From NCBI RefSeq assembly GCF_001653565.1, contig NZ_LYPB01000050.1, positions 62,001 through 126,000 on the forward strand: a stretch of 64,000 bases of DNA, read 5' to 3'. Shown here in pieces: positions 36,013 through 45,230 of this stretch. The first letter of the stretch is position 1; every line of letters begins with the position of its first letter. Both the position numbers and the translations under genes were made by a program. The notes below the pieces were generated by a model. That model saw nothing but the letters and a program-made list of their open reading frames with translations. It ran no database searches and was not told where the DNA came from. This stretch comes from Paenibacillus oryzisoli (GTDB lineage Bacteria > Bacillota > Bacilli > Paenibacillales > NBRC-103111).

Positions 36013-37431
36013 TTATTTTTTGCCTTTATTGGCTGCTTTCAAAGCTTCGAGATTCTTGGTAATGGCATCCTTCGCGGTAGCTTTACCCGTCCATACATCC
36101 CCTAAAGCCGATCCTAGCAAAGTGTTAAAATCGGTCGTATGATTCGTAAAGAACCAAGAAGCTGGTCTCGCCGCTGTGGATTGTGCATAATCGACGACAG
36201 CTGACTTATATTCGGCATATGGAGGGAAGTTCTTATTGTCGACCCACTTATGCGTAAGTGTTTCATCTGTATACCATTTCTTCAGTGTTGGCATCCAAAT
36301 ACCGGATGAGATCAGTCCCCAGTTGTTTTCCTCAGCTGTGTACCATTTCAACCATTCCATCGCTTCTTTCGGATGCTTGGTTTGGGAGAATACGACATTG
36401 GCACCGCCCGTGTTGAGGGTAACTTTTTCCTTCATGTAAGGCAATACGGCAACGCCATATTTCAATCCTGCTTCCTTGGCTGCATTCAAGCTAGTTCCGA
36501 TGTTCCATTGGCCGTTCGTGGCCATGGCGACCGTTCCCGCGATGATCGTACGCTGAATGCCATCATCCGTCTGTCCAACCGACAATGGAGCAACTTTGTC
36601 TTTCAAGTACAGATCCGCGACTTTCTGAATCGCTTCGATACTAGCGTCTTCCCCGATTCTCACCGCTGTACCGTCATTGTTATAGAAGCCGCCGCCATTG
36701 CTGAGCGCCCAGGTTTCCAATTGCCATGCCAGATTTTCGACGGATGCGCCATACTGAACGATGCTCTGCGGATTAAAGCCAGCCTCGTCAGCATGTTTGC
36801 CACTCTTGTCGACTGTCAGCTTTTTGGCTGCTGCAACGAATTGGTCCCATGTCCATGCTTTATCTAGAACGTTTGGCGGATAAGGTACTTTCGCTTTGTC
36901 GAACATGTCTTTGTTGTAATACAGAAGCAGGATTTCATTCGCAGCGGCATAGGCTACAGTTTTGCCTTGATATTTATAAGCCAAGCTATCTAGAGGCTTG
37001 CTGTCACTTCCCGCGTACATGTCACTAACATCTTTGAGCATACCATCGGAGGACCACTGGATGACGGCATCCTCTTTTAATATCCCTGTATCCGGTAATT
37101 GACCTGCCGTTGCCTGCGTGTTTAGTTTCGTCATGTAGCTTTCCCAAGGAATCGCTTGCACTTTGACTTCGATTCTGTTTTGAGAAGCGTTGAACTTATC
37201 CGCTGCTTTTTGGGTTTCGCTTCCTTCAGCCTCGCTTCCCCACATCGAATAAGTAATCTTAACCTTCTCCGTGGAAGGAGCTGCCGTTTTCTCTGGTGCT
37301 TTTGTAGCTGTTTCTCCCGCAGGCGATGCGCTTGGTTTATCCGTACTCGTGTTCGTGGAGCATCCAGCGACCAAACTTAAGATTAATACCATAGACACGC
37401 TAAACATGAATTCTTTTTTCATTGTTTTCAC
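36013..37431 (-). CDS. Sugar ABC transporter substrate-binding lipoprotein (arabinose locus)
   Basis: A 472-residue MalE/MsmE-type lipoprotein. Signal peptide with lipobox VAGC (mature Cys about 24) and a threonine/proline-rich linker before the binding domain (KVKITYSMWGSEAEGSETQ). GTG 37431 is preferred because GGAGGGG lies 5 nt upstream; an ATG 9 nt later is the alternative. It starts the importer genes 151 bp downstream of GH127 with no terminator between, so read-through from the GH127 promoter is likely. Confidence 0.92.
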   Translation of the reverse strand: MKTMKKEFMFSVSMVLILSLVAGCSTNTSTDKPSASPAGETATKAPEKTAAPSTEKVKITYSMWGSEAEGSETQKAADKFNASQNRIEVKVQAIPWESYMTKLNTQATAGQLPDTGILKEDAVIQWSSDGMLKDVSDMYAGSDSKPLDSLAYKYQGKTVAYAAANEILLLYYNKDMFDKAKVPYPPNVLDKAWTWDQFVAAAKKLTVDKSGKHADEAGFNPQSIVQYGASVENLAWQLETWALSNGGGFYNNDGTAVRIGEDASIEAIQKVADLYLKDKVAPLSVGQTDDGIQRTIIAGTVAMATNGQWNIGTSLNAAKEAGLKYGVAVLPYMKEKVTLNTGGANVVFSQTKHPKEAMEWLKWYTAEENNWGLISSGIWMPTLKKWYTDETLTHKWVDNKNFPPYAEYKSAVVDYAQSTAARPASWFFTNHTTDFNTLLGSALGDVWTGKATAKDAITKNLEALKAANKGKK

Positions 37432-37582
37432 ATTAACCCCTCCATCATATATAATTCAACGTCAATCCTTAATTCCTCCCGCCTTGGCAGGGAATATTTC
37501 GTCTGTCTATAAGGACTGCTATCGAGTCGTTGCTCCCCTCCCTCCTTGACCAGAGTCAACTAGTGTTATCTATCCTTGCACC

Positions 37583-39559
37583 TCATGAGGGTAAAACCGT
37601 ATTTTCCCTGATCCACACTCGCATTTCACCACTTCCTCGATTCGCCCAAGCAAAGTAGGGAATGAATCGAGCAGTCGTAGCTGCCAACTGTTCTTCGTCT
37701 TTCACGCGGTACAATTGATCCTTCCAGCCCTCGTCTTGGATTCGGTAAGCCGTTAAGTCAATAGTAAGTAGCCCACCTAATAAGCTGCTATCATAATGAA
37801 CTTGCTCCTCGAAGCCTGGATGGATGATCAGCTTATGCAGCCCTTTGCCATTGTCGGCTTCTTCCAAGCAGTACACCATCGGCCCTCGCTGAATGGCGAC
37901 CATGCCGACAGTCTCGCGGATTTCCGGATTGCCTTTCATCGGACTAACCTTCATCGGTAGAACCAGATCGACGATATCGTCTGCGTTCCATGTCCGTTCT
38001 AGATGCAAATATCCGTTAATTATGCGCATATGGGAATCCGCAACCGGCTGCCCGTTAACCTTGACTTCCCAAGACTCACACCAGCTTGGTATCCGCAGAG
38101 CCAAGGAGAAGGTTTTAGGCGCATCCATCGTTAGCTTGAATGTGATGTTACCGTTCCAGGGCAGCTCGGAATGCTGGGTGAGCCCAACGGCGCTGCCATC
38201 CACATCTACCGTGATTTCACTCCCAATATATAAGTGAGCATATAAAGCACGCCCATGGAACGAGTAGATATAATTGCCGAGAGAAGCAAGTAGTCTAGCA
38301 ATATTCGGCGGGCAGCAAGCGCAGCCGAACCATCGCTGTCTTTCCATCTTCACATGATCGAAATTATGATTCTTACCACTAGCTTCCGGCCAAGCTTCTA
38401 ACGGATTCACGTAGAAGAAGTGTTGTCCGTCGCGGGACATTCCGCCAATAACGGTGTTATAAAGCGCTCTCTCCATGACGTCCGCGTATTCGCTTCTCGG
38501 CTCAATCTGAAGCATGCGCTGGGCGAAGAAGATCAGGCCGATCGAAGCGCATGTCTCGGCATACGCCGTGTCGTTCGGCAAATCGTAATCGAGCGTGAAT
38601 GACTCACCGTACGACATCGAGCCGATCGAACCGGTAATGTACATTCGCTTGTTCACGATGTTATGCCAGAGCGTCCGGCATGCCTTCAGCAATGCTTCGT
38701 CCCCGGTCGCCGCTGCGACATCGGCCATCCCTGTGCACATGTATACGACCCGCACCGCGTGACCTTCGGCCGTCTGTTGCTTGCGAATCGGGAGGTGCGC
38801 TTGGCTATAAGATTTGTCAGTGGCTATCTTCAGCGCTTGGAAATGAATCTCGCCATTCCGGCGTTCGAACTCTTCGTCGTAGAAGTGGGGACTCTGCCCC
38901 CTCTCGTCTAAGAAGAACTTCGCCAGCTTCATATATCGCTCATTGGAGGTAGCTCGATAGAGCTTCATAAGTGCCAGCTCGACCTCTTGGTGACCGTCAT
39001 AGCCTTTAATTTTTCCATCCTCAGGCCCGAACGTCGCGTCGATGCAGTCGGCTAGCTTGCAAGCCACTTCCAGAATCTTGCCTTTCCCTGTGGCCTTCTC
39101 GTAGGCGACAGCCGCTTCGATTAGATGACCCGCGCAATAGAGCTCATGGCACTCCGCGAGATTCGTCCATCTGCCTGTTTTTTCTTTCAGTGTAAAATAC
39201 GTATTCACGTATCCGTCCGCATGCTGCGACTTCGCGATCAGATCGACGACTTCGTCCGCTACCTTCTCCAGATCGGGATCAGGCACTTGCTCGAGCAGAT
39301 AACCGACAGCTTCAAGCCACTTAGCCACATCGCTATCTTGAAACACCATGCCGTAGAAATCGCCTTGCTCCAATCCGGCAGCGATTCTGAAATTCTGGAT
39401 GGCGTGACTCGGCTCGTTGCCTTCGATTCGATCATTCAGCGCCTCCCACTGGTAAGGGACTACCACATCACGAATTAATGAAATATAAGGGGACCAGAAG
39501 TCATCCTGGATGATCACGTTCTTCAATTGAACAGGTGTTGAGATAGATAAGTTGCTCAT
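37583..39559 (-). CDS. Beta-L-arabinofuranosidase, GH127
   Basis: A 658-residue cytoplasmic glycosidase of the DUF1680/GH127 family that removes beta-L-arabinofuranose. The zinc/cysteine centre of HypBA1-type enzymes is visible: AETCAS (acid/base Glu about 336 and a Cys ligand) and FGCACCPPN (about residues 409-417, including the Cys nucleophile). AAGGGG lies 8 nt before ATG 39559; a TTG directly before it is an alternative. It heads an operon with the ABC importer and is probably induced by the AraC regulator and repressed through cre. Confidence 0.94.
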   Translation of the reverse strand: MSNLSISTPVQLKNVIIQDDFWSPYISLIRDVVVPYQWEALNDRIEGNEPSHAIQNFRIAAGLEQGDFYGMVFQDSDVAKWLEAVGYLLEQVPDPDLEKVADEVVDLIAKSQHADGYVNTYFTLKEKTGRWTNLAECHELYCAGHLIEAAVAYEKATGKGKILEVACKLADCIDATFGPEDGKIKGYDGHQEVELALMKLYRATSNERYMKLAKFFLDERGQSPHFYDEEFERRNGEIHFQALKIATDKSYSQAHLPIRKQQTAEGHAVRVVYMCTGMADVAAATGDEALLKACRTLWHNIVNKRMYITGSIGSMSYGESFTLDYDLPNDTAYAETCASIGLIFFAQRMLQIEPRSEYADVMERALYNTVIGGMSRDGQHFFYVNPLEAWPEASGKNHNFDHVKMERQRWFGCACCPPNIARLLASLGNYIYSFHGRALYAHLYIGSEITVDVDGSAVGLTQHSELPWNGNITFKLTMDAPKTFSLALRIPSWCESWEVKVNGQPVADSHMRIINGYLHLERTWNADDIVDLVLPMKVSPMKGNPEIRETVGMVAIQRGPMVYCLEEADNGKGLHKLIIHPGFEEQVHYDSSLLGGLLTIDLTAYRIQDEGWKDQLYRVKDEEQLAATTARFIPYFAWANRGSGEMRVWIRENTVLPS

Positions 39560-39598
39560 CAAGTATGCCCCTTCACTTAAATTTCGCTTTCTTCTTAA

Positions 39599-39678
39599 TG
39601 AAAGCGCTATATTTATAATACATGTGATAGCCCAGTATTAATTAAAGTTTTACAACCACTTTTTTAAAAATAACAACC
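39599..39678 (-). promoter_or_regulatory. GH127 promoter: AraC-type half-sites, -10 box and cre
   Basis: CAACC half-sites at 39653-39657 and 39674-39678 (21-bp spacing), -10 TATTAT (minus strand, 39615-39620) and cre TGAAAGCGCTATAT at 39599-39612. Apart from this and the PL8 terminator I see nothing in 39560-39913. Confidence 0.7.
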
Positions 39679-39873
39679 AATAGAAATATCAAAAATAACC
39701 CAAATGAGCTCTCCACTCTTACAATTGAACGCGACTTATCATAGCTAGAAATGCAAAAATCCCGTATGCGGATTATCGCTCTACCGGACATCGGTTCATG
39801 CCTATTCATCATTTCCTTGCGCTTCGCTTACCACCCAAAAACATATAAATTATATATAAAAAAGGTGTCCCTG

Positions 39874-39904
39874 AGAAATTCCCCAGGGACATCCACTTTT
39901 CACA
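39874..39904 (-). terminator. Terminator of the second PL8 gene
   Basis: Stem GGTGTCCCTG / CAGGGACATCC followed on the minus strand by TTTTTT. Confidence 0.8.
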
Positions 39905-39913
39905 GGTGATCCA

Positions 39914-42900
39914 TTAATCGATCAATTCCAACTCAGCCAACTGTGTATAAGAATGGCCGTTATTCAAGGTAACATCCAACTTGTAGTATTCGTAAGCAAT
40001 ATTGTTGGTGATTGTGTATTCCTTCTTCAGCTTTCTTGATACAAACGTTTGATTCGTTTGCACATCCAGCGATGTCCAATTGTTCCCATCATGCGAGCCG
40101 TACAATGTCCAATTTTTCGGATCACGTGTCGAATAGTCGTTCGCGGACGTTAACGTATATTTTTTCACAGCATAAGCATTAAAGCTTGCGAACTGATACT
40201 GCAACCAACCGGTCGTTGCATTTGCTAGCCATTTCGTATTCGCTGTATCATCAAAGGCTTTATCAACCGTTTCATTCGGTGCATTATCATCACTAGTCGT
40301 TGCTGTTCCGCCTGATGTACGCTCGACATTGTTCGCGAACGTCGGGACAAACTTGATAGCATCCGCAAATGTATTACCCGCATCGGTCGCTAATAGCTTC
40401 ACCTCATTGGAGAAGCCTGCTGTCAGGGGATAATTGCCGATCAACATCCAAGTGCTGCCGTACACGGTCTGGTTTACCGTCTTAGACGTGTCTATTCCGC
40501 CATTATAAGTGATCTCTAGTGGCGCCGCGTCAGGTCTAGTTGTACCGGACGGCCATCTCATGTAAATATCGTAATTCCCCGATACAGGAATCGTAGGTAC
40601 CCACTTTGCCCACTTCGTTGCATCTGCTGCACTCGTGCCATCTTCCCGATAATTCGGACCATAATAGCCAGTAGCCGGCGAAGTCTTCGTTGCCCATGCC
40701 GAATCCGTAAAGAAACCGTAATCCGTGTTGTCAACCGTGATCGCTCCATCAACTGGAAGCGGTGTCAATGTGAAGTAATCCATTTGCAGTCGGTATCCTG
40801 TCGCGCTAGCGTTCTTGCCCGTTGTCGTGACACGGAACAAATAGCTGCCTGGATAGCTGAACGTATACGTACCGAATAGCGCATCTTTAAATGTCTCGGA
40901 TGTCGTCCAAAACCCATCAACCGGCGACCCGACATTCACACCATTGACCGAAAGCTGGATGATACTATTGTTACTAACCTTCATGATGCGGCCAAGTATG
41001 TTATACTTGCCGGCTTGTGTCACATCCAAGCTGAATTCCGTATAGTCGGCTGCGGCCGAATGATTTAAGCCTAGCTTCTTTCCGCCACTGGTATTCGCAT
41101 CGCTATAAACAACGATGGAATCCGTCATGACATGAACGGGCAGCGACTCTGCTTCATAAGGGATCGGCAATGGTATTGGAGACGGATTAGCCGTCTGCGT
41201 ACCCGTTAAACCGAGTTTCACCTTAAATGCTTTACCTGCCGATTCCTTCACATTCACCTTGAATTTGATCGTTGGGCTATATTGCAAGATCGTTACCGCA
41301 TCGTCCTTCGAAATTAAGTTTTTCGCAGATTTAGCCACTTCGATATAAATATTGCCTACGTTGTCTTGCGTCGGGTCCGAAACCGAAACTTCGAAATCGT
41401 TCGCAGTTTCCCGCGTCATGACCGACGATTTGGAATCAGAAGTCACACCGTCGACTGTCTTCCTCGCGTCCTGCCAGAAGTTGATGCCCGTTATGTTGAG
41501 TCCAGTTTCCTTGACAGCCTGCGCCTCGCTTGAATTCTCCAGAACGATAATATTGGGTGATGTCGAATAGCTCGCTACTGCCGTGCTAGTTTTATTCGGT
41601 AGGAGGACGTAAGAATACGTGCCATTCGTTGGGTTCACACCATGATCGAACCAAAGCGTCATGTAATTATGCGTGTAATTCGTCGTTGTATAGGAACCTT
41701 TATTCGTGTTCAAGTCATACCACTTACCCGTTCTTGCTTCGCGAAGTCCCTTAATTGTCGAGCCTTCTGGGAAGTAATAGCCGATATCCGAACCGGATAC
41801 ATTTCCACCAAGATGAATATAGTTCGTTCCGCTCATCGTCTCCGCCCACCCGAGTGTGGTTGATTTGGCAGTTCCGTTCACGGTAAGCGTATTATCTCCG
41901 GCCGAATTGATCTTACGATTTTCAACGATCGTCTCTGTGGTGACGCCATCTGTACTGTTAATATCCGAACCAAGTGCCACGATTTCATCGTCGAACATGA
42001 ACCACGATTTTTTCGCAGTTAAAGTTTTATCTGGAACCGTTGCCGATTCACCAAGCGCGTGATACTCCATGCCCGTTACACCGTAAAGACCGAGTATGTC
42101 TGTCCCCCCTACCCATGCACTCTTGCCCATTTCGGATTCTTGGGGAACTCCGCTAAGCACGGTCGTTCCCGGCAAACGGTAGTTGTTCACAGTCGGCCAG
42201 AAGTTCTCGTTGAATTGGGTTACATCGTTATTATAAAGTGTAGTCATGCCATCCCCGACATGCCAAATATTGCGATTCTCGCTATTGATGGACTCATAGT
42301 TCATGATGCGATCCGAAGACATACCAACATTGAACCCATAGCCAGGCCTTACTTGTACAACCCGATCCATGCTCGCGAACTGCTGGTATTTGAGCTGCTC
42401 GGCTCGTGGTACAATGGCTGTATCATTCAAGATGTTTTTTGCTTCTGTTAGCAGCCACATGGAGACGCCGTTATAATAATTTTTGTTTGGATCTGCCTGG
42501 AGCCAGCCTTTGACAATGCTCCTGAAGGCGGCAGCATCCGTCCCTGGAGCCAAATAAGACAGGTAAATAAGTGCGCTGACAACCCCACCGCTCGCGACGT
42601 TATCCTGATTCTTGTATCTGGATATTTCCCTGCCACGAACAGTATCCATTAGATTTCCCTTGTAAACCAATGGCTCAAAAGAATCGTAGATCCACTGGTA
42701 TATATTGGCGAAGTTAGCGTCCGTCACTTCCCAAGTCGAACCGTCGAGCAGATACATGATTTTGGCAAGACTTGAAAGCAAGCTTGTGCCATACCCACCC
42801 GTATAAGCCAAACGCGTATGCTGAATAAACGAACCATCTGTATAGAATCCGTCGCCATTCGTAACATATGGCAGGAAATCACTCATGCCATCACGAGCAT

Positions 42901-43594
42901 CAGCGATGGAAATGCCGGTAGGTACGTTATTTTTAGCTAGAATGGCTGCAATCGTACAAACTTGGATCTCCCACATCAGATTAGCGCCAGTCATGTTAAT
43001 ATTATTTTGGAAATAATTAACTGCCGCGATATTCTCATCAATTTGCGTCTGTGATAAATCATCGTACATAAGCGCTACGACATCATTTAACGCAAGGGGG
43101 TTGCCGATTTGCCAGTACCACCAATTCGATCCGCCTGTCGTGGCTCCGCTATAATAAATGCGACCATGCAACCAATCCAAGCCATCGATAATCGCAGCCT
43201 TCAAACCGGCGTCTCCCATGAGTGGCGAGCCATATGTGCGGTATGCTATAGCCATATCCACTAGATAGCGATAAGAATATGTCGTGCTCTCTGGGTAAGC
43301 ACCGGCACTTATAGGGTATTCATTCCAAAGCTTGGTCCGATTGACGTCCGTATTCATCGTATCCCAATGATCCTGTGCCGTATCCGTAATTTGGTCTATC
43401 CGTGCTGCATTATCAACGTCAGTTAGCGAATACGTCGACGAACTAGTCAACATGTTTACATATTTCACCCTTAATACATCAAACTCGTCGGAAGCAAGTG
43501 CTTTCTTCATATCTACCGGTACCAAGAGTGATCCGCAAGCAATCAGCAGCGCTAAGCTAACCATCATTATTCTTTTAACTAATTCAATCCGCAT
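39914..43594 (-). CDS. Polysaccharide lyase family 8, xanthan/hyaluronate lyase type (complete)
   Basis: A 1226-residue secreted lyase. Signal peptide 1-34; alpha/alpha-toroid lyase domain about 35-390 with NWWYWQIGNP, DGSFIQHTRLAYTGGYG (His/Tyr) and VRGREISR (Arg); central beta-sandwich domains to about 800; a CBM35/6-like module (about 813-945, YEAESLPV); a golvesin-like module (about 950-1085); and a discoidin F5/8C module (about 1090-1226). GGAGG lies 8 nt before the ATG. It is a close paralogue of 1-2861, with long identical stretches such as WFMFDDEIVALGSDINSTDG. Xanthan side-chain or glycosaminoglycan cleavage is the plausible activity; it is the last gene of locus 2. Confidence 0.93.
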   Translation of the reverse strand: MRIELVKRIMMVSLALLIACGSLLVPVDMKKALASDEFDVLRVKYVNMLTSSSTYSLTDVDNAARIDQITDTAQDHWDTMNTDVNRTKLWNEYPISAGAYPESTTYSYRYLVDMAIAYRTYGSPLMGDAGLKAAIIDGLDWLHGRIYYSGATTGGSNWWYWQIGNPLALNDVVALMYDDLSQTQIDENIAAVNYFQNNINMTGANLMWEIQVCTIAAILAKNNVPTGISIADARDGMSDFLPYVTNGDGFYTDGSFIQHTRLAYTGGYGTSLLSSLAKIMYLLDGSTWEVTDANFANIYQWIYDSFEPLVYKGNLMDTVRGREISRYKNQDNVASGGVVSALIYLSYLAPGTDAAAFRSIVKGWLQADPNKNYYNGVSMWLLTEAKNILNDTAIVPRAEQLKYQQFASMDRVVQVRPGYGFNVGMSSDRIMNYESINSENRNIWHVGDGMTTLYNNDVTQFNENFWPTVNNYRLPGTTVLSGVPQESEMGKSAWVGGTDILGLYGVTGMEYHALGESATVPDKTLTAKKSWFMFDDEIVALGSDINSTDGVTTETIVENRKINSAGDNTLTVNGTAKSTTLGWAETMSGTNYIHLGGNVSGSDIGYYFPEGSTIKGLREARTGKWYDLNTNKGSYTTTNYTHNYMTLWFDHGVNPTNGTYSYVLLPNKTSTAVASYSTSPNIIVLENSSEAQAVKETGLNITGINFWQDARKTVDGVTSDSKSSVMTRETANDFEVSVSDPTQDNVGNIYIEVAKSAKNLISKDDAVTILQYSPTIKFKVNVKESAGKAFKVKLGLTGTQTANPSPIPLPIPYEAESLPVHVMTDSIVVYSDANTSGGKKLGLNHSAAADYTEFSLDVTQAGKYNILGRIMKVSNNSIIQLSVNGVNVGSPVDGFWTTSETFKDALFGTYTFSYPGSYLFRVTTTGKNASATGYRLQMDYFTLTPLPVDGAITVDNTDYGFFTDSAWATKTSPATGYYGPNYREDGTSAADATKWAKWVPTIPVSGNYDIYMRWPSGTTRPDAAPLEITYNGGIDTSKTVNQTVYGSTWMLIGNYPLTAGFSNEVKLLATDAGNTFADAIKFVPTFANNVERTSGGTATTSDDNAPNETVDKAFDDTANTKWLANATTGWLQYQFASFNAYAVKKYTLTSANDYSTRDPKNWTLYGSHDGNNWTSLDVQTNQTFVSRKLKKEYTITNNIAYEYYKLDVTLNNGHSYTQLAELELID

Positions 43595-43745
43595 TCCTTA
43601 TTCCTCCATTAGGTTAATGTCATATGAATGTCATTCCCAGGATTTCCTAGAAATCAAAGCCTCCTTCCATAGTGAATACTGTTATCGGAATCAGAAAAGC
43701 GCAGCCTCAATCCTTCCATATCTACAACGATTTCTTTCAGCACCG

Positions 43746-45134
43746 TTACAAAATAATAGATCCCCCCTCTCGCAGCGTCGAACGAAGCTCCTCCGTATTC
43801 ACGTCGCCAACGCCGATATCTGCTCGCAGCGCTAAATAAGCCGCAACGCCAGCTGCTTCACCAGTCTGATTCATATTCACCATGACACGAACCGCCCCAT
43901 AGGCGACTCCATCCACATCAATCATGCGACCGCAGGTCAGCAAGTTGTCATACCCTCCAGGAACTAAGCAGCGGTACGGTATTTGATAAAAAGTAGGATC
44001 GTGTTCCGTTTTCTCCCGCCATCTCCCCTTCTCAACCGGATAACCCGGACGCACATAGGCCTGCTCGCCATCCAAATATTGAAAGGTAATACCTGGCTTA
44101 TCATCATGGTGAATGTCCACACGATAGCTGCCATTTGCAATGGCATCCTCGAAACGAACACCGTGCAGCACATCGTCACCCGTAAGCCGATATTGGCAAT
44201 GGATATGTCTAGTTTCTCGAATGCCAATGTAGGAAGGGAGTGATAACAGTGTCAGCTTGTTGTCCGGCCCATATTTGCGCACCATATCCATGATCGCTCT
44301 GACTTGTCTTCTTCCTTCCATTTCGCTGCGCGTCAAAGAAAGCCCATCCTTGCAGTCTGCATCGTAGACCCTTGTTCCCGCATACATATACACATCCGTC
44401 GAACCAGGTACGAAGCGCCCCCAACCAAAGCCCTCGGGCAAGTCGAATTCAGCCTGGTGCGCAAGGAGTGCATCATTTAAGTTCAAGCCCTTCAACGAAT
44501 TGAACCCTGTGACATCGTTAAATCCTGGGCCAGATCCCCATCCACCGATTTTGGCACATGTTGTAGGCGGCTGGCGATGATCCGCAGTGGTCAATGGCAG
44601 CGTTAGACGCGCACACAAATCGCCATCTCCCGTTGCATCGATGAACATCTTCGCTTTAATGGCACCTCGGCCTGACTTGTTTTCCACGAGAATAGCCGTT
44701 AATTTACCATCGGTAAGAACGGGTGCCACGAACATCGTATGCAGATAAGGCCTCACACCCGACTCCGTAATGAGCTCATCCAATTCGATTTTCAGCTCTT
44801 CCGTATTCAGCACATAGCCGACCGAATGGCTCTTCTTCTCTTCCGCCACAGCCCCTCGCCGATCCAAACGTTCCACGGTTTCTTGCGTTAACCCACCAAT
44901 AATTTGCTGCTTGAACTCGGTATCATAAAAGCTATGCCAGATATTGACTAAGCCCGACGTCGCCACGCCGCCGAAATTATTTTGCTTCTCTACGATGACC
45001 ACGCGTGCCCCAAGCCTCGCTGCCCGTACAGCTGCAAATACGCCCGTGCAGCTTCCTCCTAGCACACAAATATCGACATCTTCAATCACGGGAACCGACT
45101 TTGCTTCTTCCCAAATCATTTCGCTCGTATGCAT
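43746..45134 (-). CDS. FAD-dependent oxidoreductase (FAD_oxidored family, locus 2)
   Basis: A 462-residue cytoplasmic flavoprotein. The FAD-binding turn is GGSCTGVFAAVRAARLG near residue 27, with the family signature NNFGGVATSGLV and the DATGDGDLCARL segment near residue 175. It resembles the N-terminal part of the protein at 12941-15175 but lacks the discoidin-like extension. GAGGAG lies 9 nt before ATG 45134; ATG 45155 has AAAAGG too close to function well. It lies between the binding-protein gene and the PL8 gene. Confidence 0.87.
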   Translation of the reverse strand: MHTSEMIWEEAKSVPVIEDVDICVLGGSCTGVFAAVRAARLGARVVIVEKQNNFGGVATSGLVNIWHSFYDTEFKQQIIGGLTQETVERLDRRGAVAEEKKSHSVGYVLNTEELKIELDELITESGVRPYLHTMFVAPVLTDGKLTAILVENKSGRGAIKAKMFIDATGDGDLCARLTLPLTTADHRQPPTTCAKIGGWGSGPGFNDVTGFNSLKGLNLNDALLAHQAEFDLPEGFGWGRFVPGSTDVYMYAGTRVYDADCKDGLSLTRSEMEGRRQVRAIMDMVRKYGPDNKLTLLSLPSYIGIRETRHIHCQYRLTGDDVLHGVRFEDAIANGSYRVDIHHDDKPGITFQYLDGEQAYVRPGYPVEKGRWREKTEHDPTFYQIPYRCLVPGGYDNLLTCGRMIDVDGVAYGAVRVMVNMNQTGEAAGVAAYLALRADIGVGDVNTEELRSTLREGGSIIL

Positions 45135-45169
45135 CTCTATCGACTCCTCATTCATCCTTTTAAATGTGA

Positions 45170-45214
45170 AAGGGCTGAAACGAAAGCTATATAACAGCCT
45201 TGCTCCAGCCCCTT
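45170..45214 (-). other. Intercistronic stem-loop after the binding-protein gene (locus 2)
   Basis: Stem AAGGGCTG / CAGCCCCTT enclosing about 28 nt, between the binding-protein stop and the FAD oxidoreductase start. The T-run is weak. It is analogous in position to 18674-18709 and 35967-36002. Confidence 0.5.
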
Positions 45215-45230
45215 AAAATGCCCTACTTTT

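Noticed and set aside
43641..43655. Palindrome GATTTC-CTA-GAAATC upstream of the second PL8 gene, considered as a further AGAAAT-type operator.
   Set aside because: It has only two half-sites in inverted orientation, not three direct ones at 9-bp spacing, and is absent from the paralogous leader.
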